Shown here: positions 1 through 10,611 of the stretch, piece after piece
How positions within the stretch are numbered: position 1 is the stretch's first letter
Layout of the letters: each line of letters starts with the position of its first letter
Origin: Filosporella fistucella
Taxonomy: Eukaryota > Ascomycota > Leotiomycetes > Helotiales
Assembly: GCA_030077755.1 (NCBI GenBank)
Contig: JAQJZZ010000015.1
Coordinates: 2,232,001-2,296,000 of the forward strand
DNA length: 64,000 nt
Reading direction: 5' to 3'
Translations under genes and position numbers: made by a program
Notes under the pieces: generated by a model
Told to the model about the DNA's origin: nothing
The model's database searches: none
Seen by the model: the letters and a program-made list of their open reading frames with translations, nothing else

Positions 1-326
1 TTTTATACAGCTGTGAAGTATCACGAGAAGGCAACTGTTTAATTTATAGACTCAGCCACATCTCTCCACACTTCGTATCAGACAATGTGTTTCTTGGCCT
101 TCTCCTCATCTTATTGCTCAGAATCCTTCTGCAGCCTTGTGTTGGCAAATGATCAGCTTCGTGAGAATCACCATGTTCAGCTGTTGGCAGATACGGCTGT
201 GGTGAGTGTTAGATCTCTCTTCCATATCTATAAGAACTCCCCTTCCCGTCCCCGAGATGTATTCAATCCATACGCATCAATAACATCATCTCAAATTCAA
301 ATTCAAGCTATCTCACATCTTTCATC
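1..326. other. upstream region of the first gene
   Basis: No gene is recognised here. The last 60 bases before the first start codon are rich in C, T and A (runs such as catcatctcaaattcaaatt), as is common for fungal 5' leaders. An open frame on the + strand (85-441) overlaps the following gene in another frame and shows no recognisable protein. Confidence 0.4.
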
Positions 327-996
327 ATGCTCTTCTCAAATATCCTCAGCCTTGCTGCTTTCACGGCTCTTGCAAATGCGGCCCCAACTCCAGTATACTG
401 CCGTGATCCAGGCTGTGTCCTTCCACCAAACGGCGTTGTGATATTCCGCGGCGCCGCAGGAGCAGAATACTCACTGACTGTTCCTCTCGACGGCACTCAA
501 ACATATACCAGTACGTTCTTTACCTTAACTATCCCCCCATTACTAACAGCATCCAGACAATGCCCTCTCAATCTCCACCATCTTCTCCTCAAGCATCAAC
601 ATCGCTAAGCAATGCACTCTGAAGACCGTCGACTACACCCCCGCCCTCGTCGAAGGACCCGCTCAAACCTGGGCTGTCGGGCCCCCACAAACCGTAACAT
701 GGATTTCCTGCCACTACCCAGACAACAACAACAACCCAACCACAATCAGCATTGAATTCCAAGGAGCTGATCCAGACAAAGGAGCAAAATATACTGTCAA
801 TGTACCACTTGATGGATCCGTCGTGCCGACTGGAAATGTCCTCAGTATCTCCACCCTCGTGAGTGGGTACGCCAAATTGGCGGATAATTGCAAGTTTGAT
901 TATATAGATGGACATGCGGCGCTGGCTCCCATTGGGGCTAATAAGTGGGCTGTTGGACCACCACAGACTATCAGGAGTGTGAGCTGTCATGCTTAA
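327..996 (+). CDS. small secreted protein with two tandem repeat modules
   Basis: Two exons, 327-510 and 557-996, joined across a 46-bp intron (gtacgt donor, tactaac branch site, ccag acceptor), give 207 aa. Residues 1-18 form a signal peptide ending in ANA, so the product is probably exported. The mature part is two copies of one module of about 75 residues. Both copies carry YxLTVPLDG or YTVNVPLDG, then LSIST, then a Cys-containing stretch, then WAVGPPQT followed by a Cys-His pair (SCHY and SCHA). Four to five cysteines could form disulphides within each module. No catalytic motif or known family is recognised. Size, signal peptide and paired cysteines fit a cell-surface protein or candidate effector; that role is inference. 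The exon structure is well supported because the repeat runs through the splice junction in frame. Confidence 0.75.
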
Positions 997-1912
997 GGCG
1001 CGAGCGAGTGAGTGTAGGAGGAGGGCGTAAGGAATTGGATAAATTATTTGGAGGCAGGCGTACGGTTGAGATTGGGACATTGGACTGGTGCATGGTATTT
1101 TTGGCGTCATCAATTTCACGAGTTTCCTTATGAGATATTGGAGAGTTGCGCCTTTGGATAATGAATATCATGAATTGTAATCAACTAGGTAGAATCAAAA
1201 TGGAGTCCGGTTTGGGCTGATCATTCGCTGTCTTCTGATTCTGGACGTAGGGTGTGGAATTGAGAGATGTCGAGACACTCCATGTTGGGAGTGGCGAAGC
1301 TATATTTTGAACATTGCCTTGTCTGGCCCCTTCAAAATAGTCATCTTCGGATTTGCAGCAGGAGGCGCGGAAAGCATGACGTAGATGGGCTTTTTCCCCA
1401 GGAGCATGAATTAAAATGTGCGTTCGTAGGATATACCATATGTCTTATCTACCTAGCCACTGAGAAATAGCTCGGCCAGCTGGGCGACCCCTCCTACCAT
1501 GAGAGTAGGTCATCCCCCATTCCAACAACCATTCGACGAAGCTAGCTAGTATAGACATGCCAATAACCTTCTTTTTGATTCGCGAAGGCCCTCTGCTTGA
1601 CAAAAATCCGATGAGAAACATCTTGATCTGCATCTCAGGGAGCAGAAGTTTTGTTTCAACTACTCTTTCGGCGCTCTTGTTCTTTGAGATAATTTCCCAG
1701 CGGGTTGTAACTAATATTGGGAGGGAAAATTTCGGTTGTTGGCGTGAAAATTTTGATCCTTTATCCTTGTGTCGTCACTCCCGACGTCGACTTTGTCCTG
1801 TTGCCACAACCCTCTGGGGTGATGTATTCGTTCGAGTAATGTAGAGCATTCCAAGTATGCTTAATATCGCCCTTCTACTTGGAGAGTAATCTTTCTAGCT
1901 TGATAGAAGATG
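997..1912. other. intergenic, no gene recognised
   Basis: A stretch of 916 bp between the secreted-protein stop codon and the 3' end of the convergent regulator gene. Short open frames exist on both strands, but none has a recognisable domain or plausible splice structure. Confidence 0.4.
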
Positions 1913-3804
1913 TCACTCTGGATTTCTCACAGACAGGCATCCGTGCCATCCTGTTTCAACAGCTTGTCTCCATGTATCGAATAGCTGCGATGGATCGACT
2001 TTGGAGCCAGGAGATAGAGCAACGCCACCTGGTATGGTCTGATCATAAATATTCAGCTGTAAACCATGCATCGCGCCAGTTTGATCTTCTTTCCAGGTGG
2101 CCTTCGCGACTACTTGGATAGCTTCTTCGTCACCAATAGCTCCCTCGTATCCGTATCGAAGGTAGTATGAGACTATCGTTTCGTCGTCCCCACGAGGCAT
2201 CAGAATAGGCATGAGTCGATCTCGTAATGGGCCAAGGGCAGAATATGTTCCGGTATTGAGAAGCTTATCGATATCATTTTGCGTCATTTTAGCCTCCAAC
2301 TGGCACATGATAGCGATGGTATTTGCTGCCGTGAAGCCATTTGAAAGTCCCTCACGTCTCAAGGCTCTTAGAGCTGTAATCGTCCATTCTTCCCACGAAA
2401 GCGAGAAACAGCGGCGAGCACCATGGTATAACATTAAAGAGATACCCATGCTTATGGAGTCGCAGGGTTTGTATTTCTTTTTGCCATAGTCATCAATGAG
2501 GCCGGCCGCAATGCAAAGATTTTGGTAGACAAGCGAGAAGGCTTCTCGTTCTCGAATTGTTGGGTCAGGGTCGGTGGTGCTTATCATTGCGACAGCGCAG
2601 CCCAAGTATCCGTTGAACATTGCAATATTAAGCGCTGCCTCGCTAGAGGAGAATTGACATAGTGGAGGGGGCATTGGAAATAATTCCAACTCAAGTCTAT
2701 CCAGTGCCTCCAAGGCTTCCAGGGACTTGTAACTTGCAAACGTAGCCGGCGAATTCGCTTTCCATAACATCATTTCGGAATAAAACCCCAATAATTCGTC
2801 ACGAGAAGGCCTCTGATCCAAAGGACACCAACATCCCCAGACAATTCGACTGAAACTGTTGTGGGAACATATCAGCTGAATCAGGCGATGACCCTCGTCA
2901 GCGACAAGATCTGACTGATGTGCGCCAGAGAAATCCGGCGATGGTCTGTTCCAAGACGGTCGCTCCATCATTGCAACACCTTTGCCTCGTAAGAAAGAAG
3001 TAGAAGCGTAAGGCACAAGCTTCTGTGCGAGGAAGTCCAAGCGAAGAAGTGTATCGTAGATTGGTACAAGGGATGAACTTTCTATCTCAGGGAGACTATT
3101 CTCGGATTTGCGTAAAAGTTGGATCGCTGCCCACAAATGACGAAATGCCCCTTGAGGATTATCTAAGATGCACTAATTCAACTCTGTCAATACGCGCATA
3201 CATAGAAAATTGGCTTCTCTCTTACCTCGAAATAAGTTAGAAGTATTAAAACTGCAAGAACTGCAAAGGAATCTGCTGACGGGTTTCCATTCAAATGGTT
3301 TGGCAGCAGTTGTAGGGTTTTCCCATATGCTCGTAAGCCAAGAACTTTCAGCTTTGCTGCTTCTTGTGTGTTACCGTGTTGACAGATTAAGAGTGTCGAC
3401 CGATGTATAGCTCCAATAGCTAGAAGAGCTTCATAAACAATATCGAGTCCATAAGACATTTGCGCAACTTGATCTCTCCAGAAATTGATATGGTCATTTC
3501 TGAATAGCTTAACCGCCGTCGTGGTCACGAAGTGATGATAAAGAGGTAGTTGTTCCGGCCTCCATGTCGTGTGCCGTGGTGACAGCTCAGTGATTGTGGT
3601 CTCTTCAGGTGAAGATACCGATCTTGGAGAGGTGGATTGCTGTGGGGAAGAACTTGAAGCCGTCGGTGCTCGTTTTGTGGGTCTGTATCCTTCACAATGG
3701 TAATTTGCTGATTTGCAGCGATTGCATATAGGCTTCTGTTCGTCACACTTCACTCTCCTCCTTCGACAAGTTGTGCATCCTGTACGAACACGCTTGCTGT
3801 CCAT
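1913..3804 (-). CDS. Zn2Cys6 fungal transcription factor
   Basis: Exons 3804-3226 and 3172-1913 with a 53-bp intron (gtaaga donor, ttag acceptor) give 612 aa. The DNA-binding domain is at the N terminus: Cys 10, 13, 20, 27, 30 and 37 in the C-x2-C-x6-C-x6-C-x2-C-x6-C pattern of binuclear zinc clusters, with the basic run RRRRVKC. A Ser/Thr/Pro-rich linker follows, then a long helical region of the fungal-specific regulatory type; its signature NPQGAFRHLWAA lies just after the splice. The protein is expected to act in the nucleus on CGG-type sites. The target pathway cannot be told from its neighbours, which are a secreted protein and a BRCT protein. The in-frame TAG just upstream of the acceptor confirms that the intron is needed. 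Confidence 0.85.
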
Positions 3805-4380
3805 CGCTAAATGGATCGTAGCTGATGGCGTTTTTGATGGTACCTTGATGGCTCAAGTAGTTGTCGGCGATCTCAGAGTCTGACTCGAGCACTAGACTCT
3901 GGATGACTAATGCAAGATGACAAATTCAATGAAATCCTGGCAACACTGGCAGAGATTCGCATTGCTTTACGAACCACTAGAATAAGCATTAACAAGTATC
4001 GAGTCTTCAGTGGCAATCAAAAGTACACTCTCTATCGTTGGTGGCTAAGCTTCATGGTCTGACATTACTCCTTGGCACAACAATACTGAAAATGTTAGAG
4101 GCAGAATCACTGGGGAGATAGGGACAATGCTATGGTAGCACGCAACGTGCAAATGTATTCTCGATATCCGCCATTGACCAATTTTGCCAGCGGGCTTTTG
4201 AAAAAACATCACAGCCTCCATTGTCTCTGTCCAACATCCCAATTATGCCAGCTGTCCATCTGATCCGGCCGAGAACACTCTTTTGTACATGAAAGAAAGT
4301 TGTAATGGCGAGGAGAAGTATTCAGATATGTAGAACTATGCCGAAGCATCAATCGACACGAGACTAGCTCTTCGAAACAC
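3805..4380. other. intergenic, promoter side of the Zn2Cys6 gene
   Basis: A 576-bp stretch holding the upstream region of the Zn2Cys6 gene and the 3' flank of the BRCT gene. A 65-codon open frame on the minus strand (4242-4045) has no recognisable features and is not called. Confidence 0.4.
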
Positions 4381-5606
4381 TTAGACCTTGACTTTCTTGG
4401 ATTTTGGTGCTACCTCTTCCTCCTCGGACGAAGTATCATCATCCTCAGCTCTACGCTTGACACCATTGCTGCCCTTTTCCAACATCTCGATCAATTCATT
4501 CTCGTCCAATGTCTTGATATTATGCTTCTCAATTTCCTCGAGCCTAAACAAAATGTGAGCTCGATGCAATGTCCGGTATGGTTTTTGACAGCCGAGGTTT
4601 AGCCGCGGCGCTAGAGTCAACTTACTTCTTTGGTCCAGCTTCATTGCCCAAGACAACAAAATCGGTCTTTCCACTAATAGCCTTCGTCAACTTTCCCCCA
4701 TATCCCTTCACCAACTTCTCAGCATTCTGACGACCGATTGTAGGTGGCACACCAGTGACGACGATTGTCAGACCAGCAAGAGTGGTACCAGAACCTGCCA
4801 GCAAGGTCTTGACATTGTTGGGGATATTTGCGCTGACACCAGGATTTTTGGCCTTCTCAGAGTTCGCAGCAAGTTGTTCCGCAGCAGACTTGGTCTTCGG
4901 AGCCTCGACTTTGGAAGCATCACCAATATTCTCGATCTTCTTGGTGGCTCTCGGTGCAGCGCCCTTGCCGGATTTCTCTGCCCTTGTTGCCTTCGGCTTG
5001 ACAGACTCCTTAAGCTCATCCGACTCATCAATCTCATCATCACCTATGACTTCAGCGACCTTCTTATCCTTGGTAACCTTCTTTGCTTTCGGCTTTATGT
5101 CCTTGTCGGTGCCATCCTCGTGATCAACCTTTCCCCCATCGACTACATCTTCTGCCATGACCTTCTTGACTGCCTTCCTGCCCTTGGCCTTACTATTTTC
5201 GGCATTGTCAATGGCGTCATTCTCCTCTTTGCCCTCACTCTTCTTGAGCTTGGGTCTGCCTCGTGGCTTCTTCTCGACAGGTGGGGTTGGGAGACTGATG
5301 ATACCTCCAACCTAAATTCAGAAATGCTTAATAAGTGGATTCTTATTGAATACTCAATCGCCAATGGATATATAAGAGAAGCAGCAAAATGGAACATGTA
5401 AATGCCGCTCGGAGGAAGCATGAGGAAATGAGAAAGAGTGAGCTTACCAGCATATGCGACTCGACTTTGGCAGCGTCTTTCTCCAATTTGCTCAATAGTG
5501 CAATGCGCTCATTGGCAGACTCAGATGTGGAATGAGCCGAGTCAATTGCATTGCCACTGACCACAATGAATACGGTAGTTGACGTAAGTGGAATCTTGGG
5601 AGGCAT
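4381..5606 (-). CDS. BRCT-domain nuclear protein with an AT-hook
   Basis: Three exons (5606-5448, 5311-4626, 4543-4381) give 335 aa; both introns have gtaag donors. The start chosen is the ATG of MPPKIPLT; an in-frame ATG 36 bases upstream is possible. After a short N-terminal region comes an AT-hook (KKPRGRPKLKK, about residues 65-75), then a long Lys/Glu/Asp/Ala-rich disordered segment. A single BRCT domain (about residues 215-300) follows, with LAGLTIVVTGVPPTIGR and GKTDFVVLGNEAGPKK. The tail is acidic and then basic, ending in KSKKVKV, which resembles a nuclear localisation signal. The BRCT resembles that of replication factor C large subunit, but the AAA+ ATPase region is absent, so this is not RFC1. 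A chromatin or DNA-repair adaptor role is plausible. Confidence 0.8.
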
Positions 5607-7098
5607 GTTGTTGTGGTGGTCGTGGCTTCGCTGCAATGGCAAAACTTCGGATGATTAAAGTTGACGATAAGCGTCAGGTTTGTAACAACAGTATTGCAGA
5701 AGCAAGAGTCTGATTGTAGGGGCGATGAAATTTGGCAAGTATGGGACGATGATCAAAATCAACGAAAAATGAATTGTTTTGTTTTGGTTGCAGATGGAAA
5801 TTTAGCCAACGGTTGCGAGGCTGACAGCCTTGTCCAACAAATCAGGCTAGCTGCATTCAGTCAAAATTATGCTATAACCACGGGGCAGCATCAAGAGTTC
5901 TTCTTTATCTAAGATGCCAAATTCTTATACTTGGAAGATTCAGGGAGCTGAGCGCACTTCAACTGAATTTTGAGTTTTGATGGCTTTGTGCCCGAACAAT
6001 TGACATCATGACATTTATCAGTTGAAGGAGTTTCGACTATCCGGTTTTACTGCACTCTACCGATTGGTGCTGAATATCTTGTTCCATAATGTATCTACTT
6101 CACTCGATCTGTCTTCGGTGCTCGGTTCACACAAAACACAACATGTGTTTATTAGACCCAGAGCTTTGGTTCAAAGAGTACCAAGTGTTGTAGCAGGAAG
6201 CTTTAAATCAAGCACATATTTCACCTTCAGAATGTCAGAAACTGTATGCAGAAAATTTGACTTGACTTATTTGAGACGCCAAAAATGCCATGGCTTCCAT
6301 ATGCAACTTAATTTAGGCAGGAGGAGGGTTCGTGGTCGAGGAGTCGATACTAGTTTATTGATATCCATGTACCCCCACCCCCCCCCCCCCCCACATTGCA
6401 AGGTGCTTTCAAAGTATACCAAGAACTCGACACTACTTGCGAAAAGTTGTGCAGTAAAAAGAAAATGCTCGCGGAAGATAATTTTACATTTCGGAGCACA
6501 GCAGAGCATAGTAGTGATCGGCTCGGTTCATCTTGCTTTTACTACAGTTGCCGTTCGTAAAGTCTATTCATTAGATACTCTACTGTGGTAAGTGGCTATC
6601 ATACCCTCAATGACATCTAGACAAAGACCGAAGAGTACTTTTCGTGCATCAGTCCCAAAATCCAGGTGCATACCACGCTTCCAAAGGCGAAGAGACTTTG
6701 ATTCATCTGTGAAGATCAGTCACTGCCTAGTGGGCCACAATCACATTATCAAAAAACTCTGTGTGAAGCTCAGAGATTACTGATTCAAATGGCAGCCGCA
6801 AGCGCACATGGATATCATCTGAATAGTATTATCAATGAGCGGGAAGATTCTTTCAAGGGAACTCAATATCAGTAGTTGAATCCCCATCCTTCAACGCAAG
6901 CTTTAACTCTGACTAAAGCTACAAACACCCAAGCAAAGAAGCTTTCAACTCCGCAGCAACAGGAATCGCGAACTCTGCCATCTTCAGAAAGAAGCTCAAT
7001 CTGAACTGAAAATCATATCATCATACGTATTTTGATTTCCACTACCAAGACGTTATCTCCACTCCTTTTTCCGTAATAACTGTTCACACCCACGAAAT
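5607..7098. other. gene-poor accessory DNA
   Basis: About 1.5 kb with no supported gene. A 189-codon open frame at 6022-6591 has no domain, atypical composition and runs through a 15-base C homopolymer (6378-6392), so it is treated as spurious. The region leads into the first broken Cys/His-rich copy. Confidence 0.4.
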
Positions 7099-7357
7099 AT
7101 GTGTATTTAAAAAATACAAACATTGCCGTTGCGGCCACTTCAGTAAAAATGTAGGTTTGGACCGATGCTCTTATGTCAAAGCGCACCCAGATATCTTGCC
7201 AGCACGATGTAGCAGTTATTTACTGGATCACGGCAAGCAAGTTGGGGAGCCTGCAGATGATTACCTGTGCCCAGATTGCGAAAGAAAAAGGGAAGAGGAA
7301 GAAGAACAAGGAAATTCAATTGAAGACGGTAGAATGTGTTACTGGCATGCGTGGTAG
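7099..7357 (+). pseudogene. broken copy 1 of a small Cys/His-rich (CGHF) family
   Basis: An ATG at 7099 is followed by TGT and then an immediate frame break (next in-frame codons ATT TAA). If two bases were missing in the short GT run here, the continuous frame from 7103 to the stop at 7357 would be restored. That frame holds YKHCRCGHFSK near its start and a CPDCERKREEEEE segment later. The motif pattern (initial Met-Cys, Tyr about 6-7 residues on, CGHF, later C-x-x-C) is shared with the copies at 7974 and 14699. Paired Cys/His residues suggest a small metal-binding protein; function is unknown. A start elsewhere or an unseen intron could rescue the frame, so the pseudogene call is not certain. 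Confidence 0.45.
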
Positions 7358-7973
7358 ATTTTGGGAATTTGTATCCTGCTTGTGGAAGTCTGAGATTTCT
7401 GGGTGTTTCTGTACTCTTGAATGCTTCGAAAGATTCCGAAAGTTTGATTTTGGTCTTTGTTGCAACCTGAATCTACTGCAGTAATGACTTTAGCTTGAGA
7501 TTTACGCAGCTTCACTCAGTTCCTCCACACCAAAAACATTTATCGCCTGGCGGTTTACCTTGCAATTACTGGAGAATGATTTAATCCTCGCTATCAGGTT
7601 AGATTTATAATTCGGTGTTTCGAGCTTGAAGCGTTTGGCATGTGCGTTTGATTATCTGGAAACACATTATTCACCAAGCTATGAGCCACGGAACATTCGG
7701 TACAGCACCTGAAAAGGAGAACATTCTACAATCTACAAAATCGTAACATTGTTTGAACTTAGTATGCTTGCCAAATCATCCCATCATTTTATAGTTCATG
7801 ATTGAAAGTGAAAGACCGAATCCGATTGACAAAAGCAGACACGTGCCAGCACCTGTCTTCTTACTTCTTTGAAGAGCACCATGCATCTATGGAAAAGACA
7901 CTCAGATATCCAGGCTAACCTTACAGTCAATCAATGCAAGTCCAGAATACAACCTGGTCGAAACGAGAATAAT
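7358..7973. other. spacer between two broken Cys/His-rich copies
   Basis: About 600 bp without a recognisable gene between copy 1 and copy 2 of the Cys/His-rich family. No long open frame with protein-like content was found on either strand. Confidence 0.35.
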
Positions 7974-8287
7974 ATGTGTTGGAGAGTCTATGAAAACTAC
8001 AAATGCGGCCACTTTAGAAAGTGGCTACATTCCATGCCTTGCGAGTACGCCAATACTTTCACATGGAACCTATGGAGACAGGTCCAGACTGGATACGGTA
8101 TCATGTGGTGATAGAGAAGACACCCCAGCATATGTTTCCTTGCTGGAGTTGTGTAATTAGTAAGGAGGGTCATTTAGAAAAGAAGAGAATGAATTCCAAG
8201 CAAAGAGAACTGCATTGGAGAGAAAAGATAGGATTTGGAAAAAGAGTCCAATCGATAGTGATGTTGAATATTCAGTCGGGAATTTGA
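7974..8287 (+). pseudogene. broken copy 2 of a small Cys/His-rich (CGHF) family
   Basis: From the ATG at 7974 the frame reads MCWRVYENYKCGHFRKW and continues to a Cys-Glu-Tyr segment. Around 8060 homology moves to another frame: the segment ETGPDWIRYHVVIEK matches ETCPDWLQYPVVVEK of copy 3 at 14699. One missing base at the Phe-His step (ttc-ac here against ttt cac in copy 3) explains the shift. The first frame would stop at 8111. Further downstream an SDVE-type match to copy 3 sits in yet another frame, so at least two lesions are likely. The upstream half is intact, so this copy best shows the family N terminus. Confidence 0.55.
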
Positions 8288-9219
8288 TTTTCGACAATAC
8301 GCATGCCCTGGAATTGAAATTGAGCTTTTCATTATTGCTGTTTCTATGGGTAAATCAGGCCGTTGGCAGAAGCTTCATGTCGTCCAGACTTTGGAGGCCA
8401 CGTCTATGAACTTGATCTGACGTGTAATAGGAGCTTTTACTCACAGTACGAGAGCAAGTGACAACACCCGACTACTGCAATCGTTAATAGCATGAATACT
8501 GCATTCTTTCTGACAAGCCAATTTTCAGGTGCTCACTCACTTCTCACAGCATTTAACCGTCTCCACTCAGTATCATCACAGTCAATTATAAAGCACAGGC
8601 ATAAATCTTGTAACAATTTCATTATGAGTCTCTAAAAGTCCAATTCATTTCTCGGCTCTTGGCTCTTGTGCTCTAGACCCTGGAATTCATGCAAGCTTAA
8701 TTCGAAGCTTAATCGATAATCGCCCCATTGGGCCAAATATGCCGTAAAAGCTTTGACTTTAAAATCCCCCAACCTGATGCGGACAATTTGTGGTTTTAAA
8801 TAGCTTTTACGTCCGAGGGACCAATAATTGATGTGTAAATAGGCCCCTCTGGCCTTCGCTTGCCAGGGGTCAGCCAGCCCCAAGCTACTCCAAACACTTG
8901 CCACCCATCCCGTCGTCCGTAAAGAATATTTTTGCCTGTTGCAATCTCTGCTTCTGGATATGAAATTACAAAATGCGAACTTGAGCCGTTCTGAACAGTG
9001 TGTTTTGTCTCTAACGTGGATTTGTAGGGGTGATCTTCGTGAATCAATCGCCTTGGCTGTGCTGTACTATGCTTTGAGCTTCAAGTGCAATATTGACATT
9101 CAGCAATGCCAAGGCAAGACGGGATCGAGATGAATATATGACTCTGCGAGTGTACTTCTCACAAGTGTATCGAGAAATTATTCTTGTTCAGATTCTTGTC
9201 ACTCATTTATTAATTCAGA
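8288..9219. other. intergenic with short direct repeats
   Basis: No supported gene in about 930 bp. Near 8690-8716 an AAGCTTAAT unit occurs twice, separated by TCG. Two overlapping open frames on the minus strand (8904-8632 and 9047-8796) have no known motif. The last 200 bases are the upstream region of the secreted-protein gene that starts at 9220. Confidence 0.35.
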
Positions 9220-10404
9220 ATGTTTTCATCTACCACACTCCTTACGAGCTTCTTCCTTCTGGGTAGCGCTCTTGCGTTCCCTCAATTCCCGGTCAAGCGT
9301 GACCCAGCAACATGCGTTCAGGATAATCTTCTCAGATGTTTCATCAACACGAAGTCTACTGCTGCTGCAAGTGCATTTTGTGCTGATCTCACACCGTTGA
9401 CTTCTACTGTTGCGACGGTGACGGCTACTGCGTACGTTCATCATCTTCCTCCTAAAGCTCACGGCTTCTCCAAACTTCAGCACTGACATATCCTCTGCAG
9501 CGCTGTAACAACAACTAAAACAGTCGTGGCCAGTACAGAGACTGATGGTATAACTGTACTCGTGACTAGTACAATTGTTGTCCCTGTAGTTGCAACTGCT
9601 ATCGTCAATGTCAAGAAGCGAGCTGTTCCACCTCCAGTCTGCTATACCAATGGAGGAACGACTTATGCTCCATCTCGGCTCACTTCTGCATGCTCATGTA
9701 TTGGTGTACCAGCTACCACTGTCTCTGATTACACCTATACAGCTAGCACCAGCACTGCAACTATTGTAAATTCTGCCATCTTACTGCCTCGACCCCCGCT
9801 AACAGATTCGTAGGTCTCCGTCGTGAAAATTACTACCACGACATCAGTATCTACTACATCTACCGTCTTGGAAACCACACTACAGTCGCTCACCACCACT
9901 CTGACAAGCACCACCACTCTCCCTGTCCCAAGTGTTTGCGGCGCACCCTCATCCACAAACATCGTCGTAAATCCCTCCTTCGAATGCGGCATGTCCTCAT
10001 GGACTAATCTTGACTCTCCGGGGATCTACGAAGCAAACATTCAACCAATATCCTCCGTCGGTCAATATTCCCTTTTCACCTATAACCTTGTGCTCTGGGA
10101 GATGGGATATCCACCCGGAAAAGTCTTCCAACTCCTCAGTACGATCCCCGGAAGGACTTACAAAGTGAGCTTTGACATGCATATGGATGGATTTGGTTGC
10201 TACTGGACGGTGAAGGCTGGTGGAAAAATCATTGGTACAAATGAGGGCACTCAGGTGATGGAACAGCCTGGATTCCAATCTTACTCTGGGACATTTGTGG
10301 CTAGTTCGGGTGCAACTTCATTGGACATCTTGTACAGGTCGGGAAGTTGGGGGTATGCGGATTGGATGTGGGATAACTTTGTCGTTGCGCCAATATCGCC
10401 GTAG
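9220..10404 (+). CDS. secreted Ser/Thr-rich protein with a C-terminal beta-sandwich (CBM-like) domain
   Basis: Three exons (9220-9431, 9501-9765, 9814-10404) give 355 aa; introns are 69 and 48 bp with gtacgt and gtaaat donors. Residues 1-19 are a signal peptide, followed by a Lys-Arg at 26-27 that fits Kex2 processing; a second KKR lies in exon 2. The middle is dominated by Thr, Ser and Val and is likely O-glycosylated. The last 150 residues begin with NIVVNPSFECGMSSW and end with WDNFVV, the pattern of carbohydrate-binding beta-sandwich domains of the CBM4/9-like type in fungal extracellular proteins. No catalytic domain is present. The likely site is the cell wall or outside the cell, possibly binding glycans. 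The family assignment is by pattern only. Confidence 0.8.
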
Positions 10405-10611
10405 GTCGAAAGAATGTTTTACGTCTGCGAAGGACTGAGACAATTTTGATGGCAATGTGGACTACCATATTGCCTATTAATATTCATTTGTCTGTTATAT
10501 CGTGGAAGCAGACGCACTATTCTTACTTGGCGTACGTATATCTCAATTGAAAAATGAGCCAGATAGAAGCAATCATAATTGTTACCGATTCCTGTTCTAT
10601 TGGATTTCCCT

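Noticed and set aside
589..1119. 176-codon open frame antisense to the first secreted protein
   Set aside because: It mirrors exon 2 of a gene with clear splice sites and signal peptide; an antisense shadow.
4381..5606. Replication factor C large subunit
   Set aside because: The BRCT domain resembles RFC1, but the protein is 335 residues and lacks the AAA+ ATPase region.
6378..6392. Run of 15 C bases as a phase-variable tract
   Set aside because: It lies in no supported gene, so length changes would have no clear effect; more likely a simple repeat.
6022..6591. 189-codon open frame on the + strand
   Set aside because: It crosses a long C homopolymer giving a proline run, has no ATG context and no domain.
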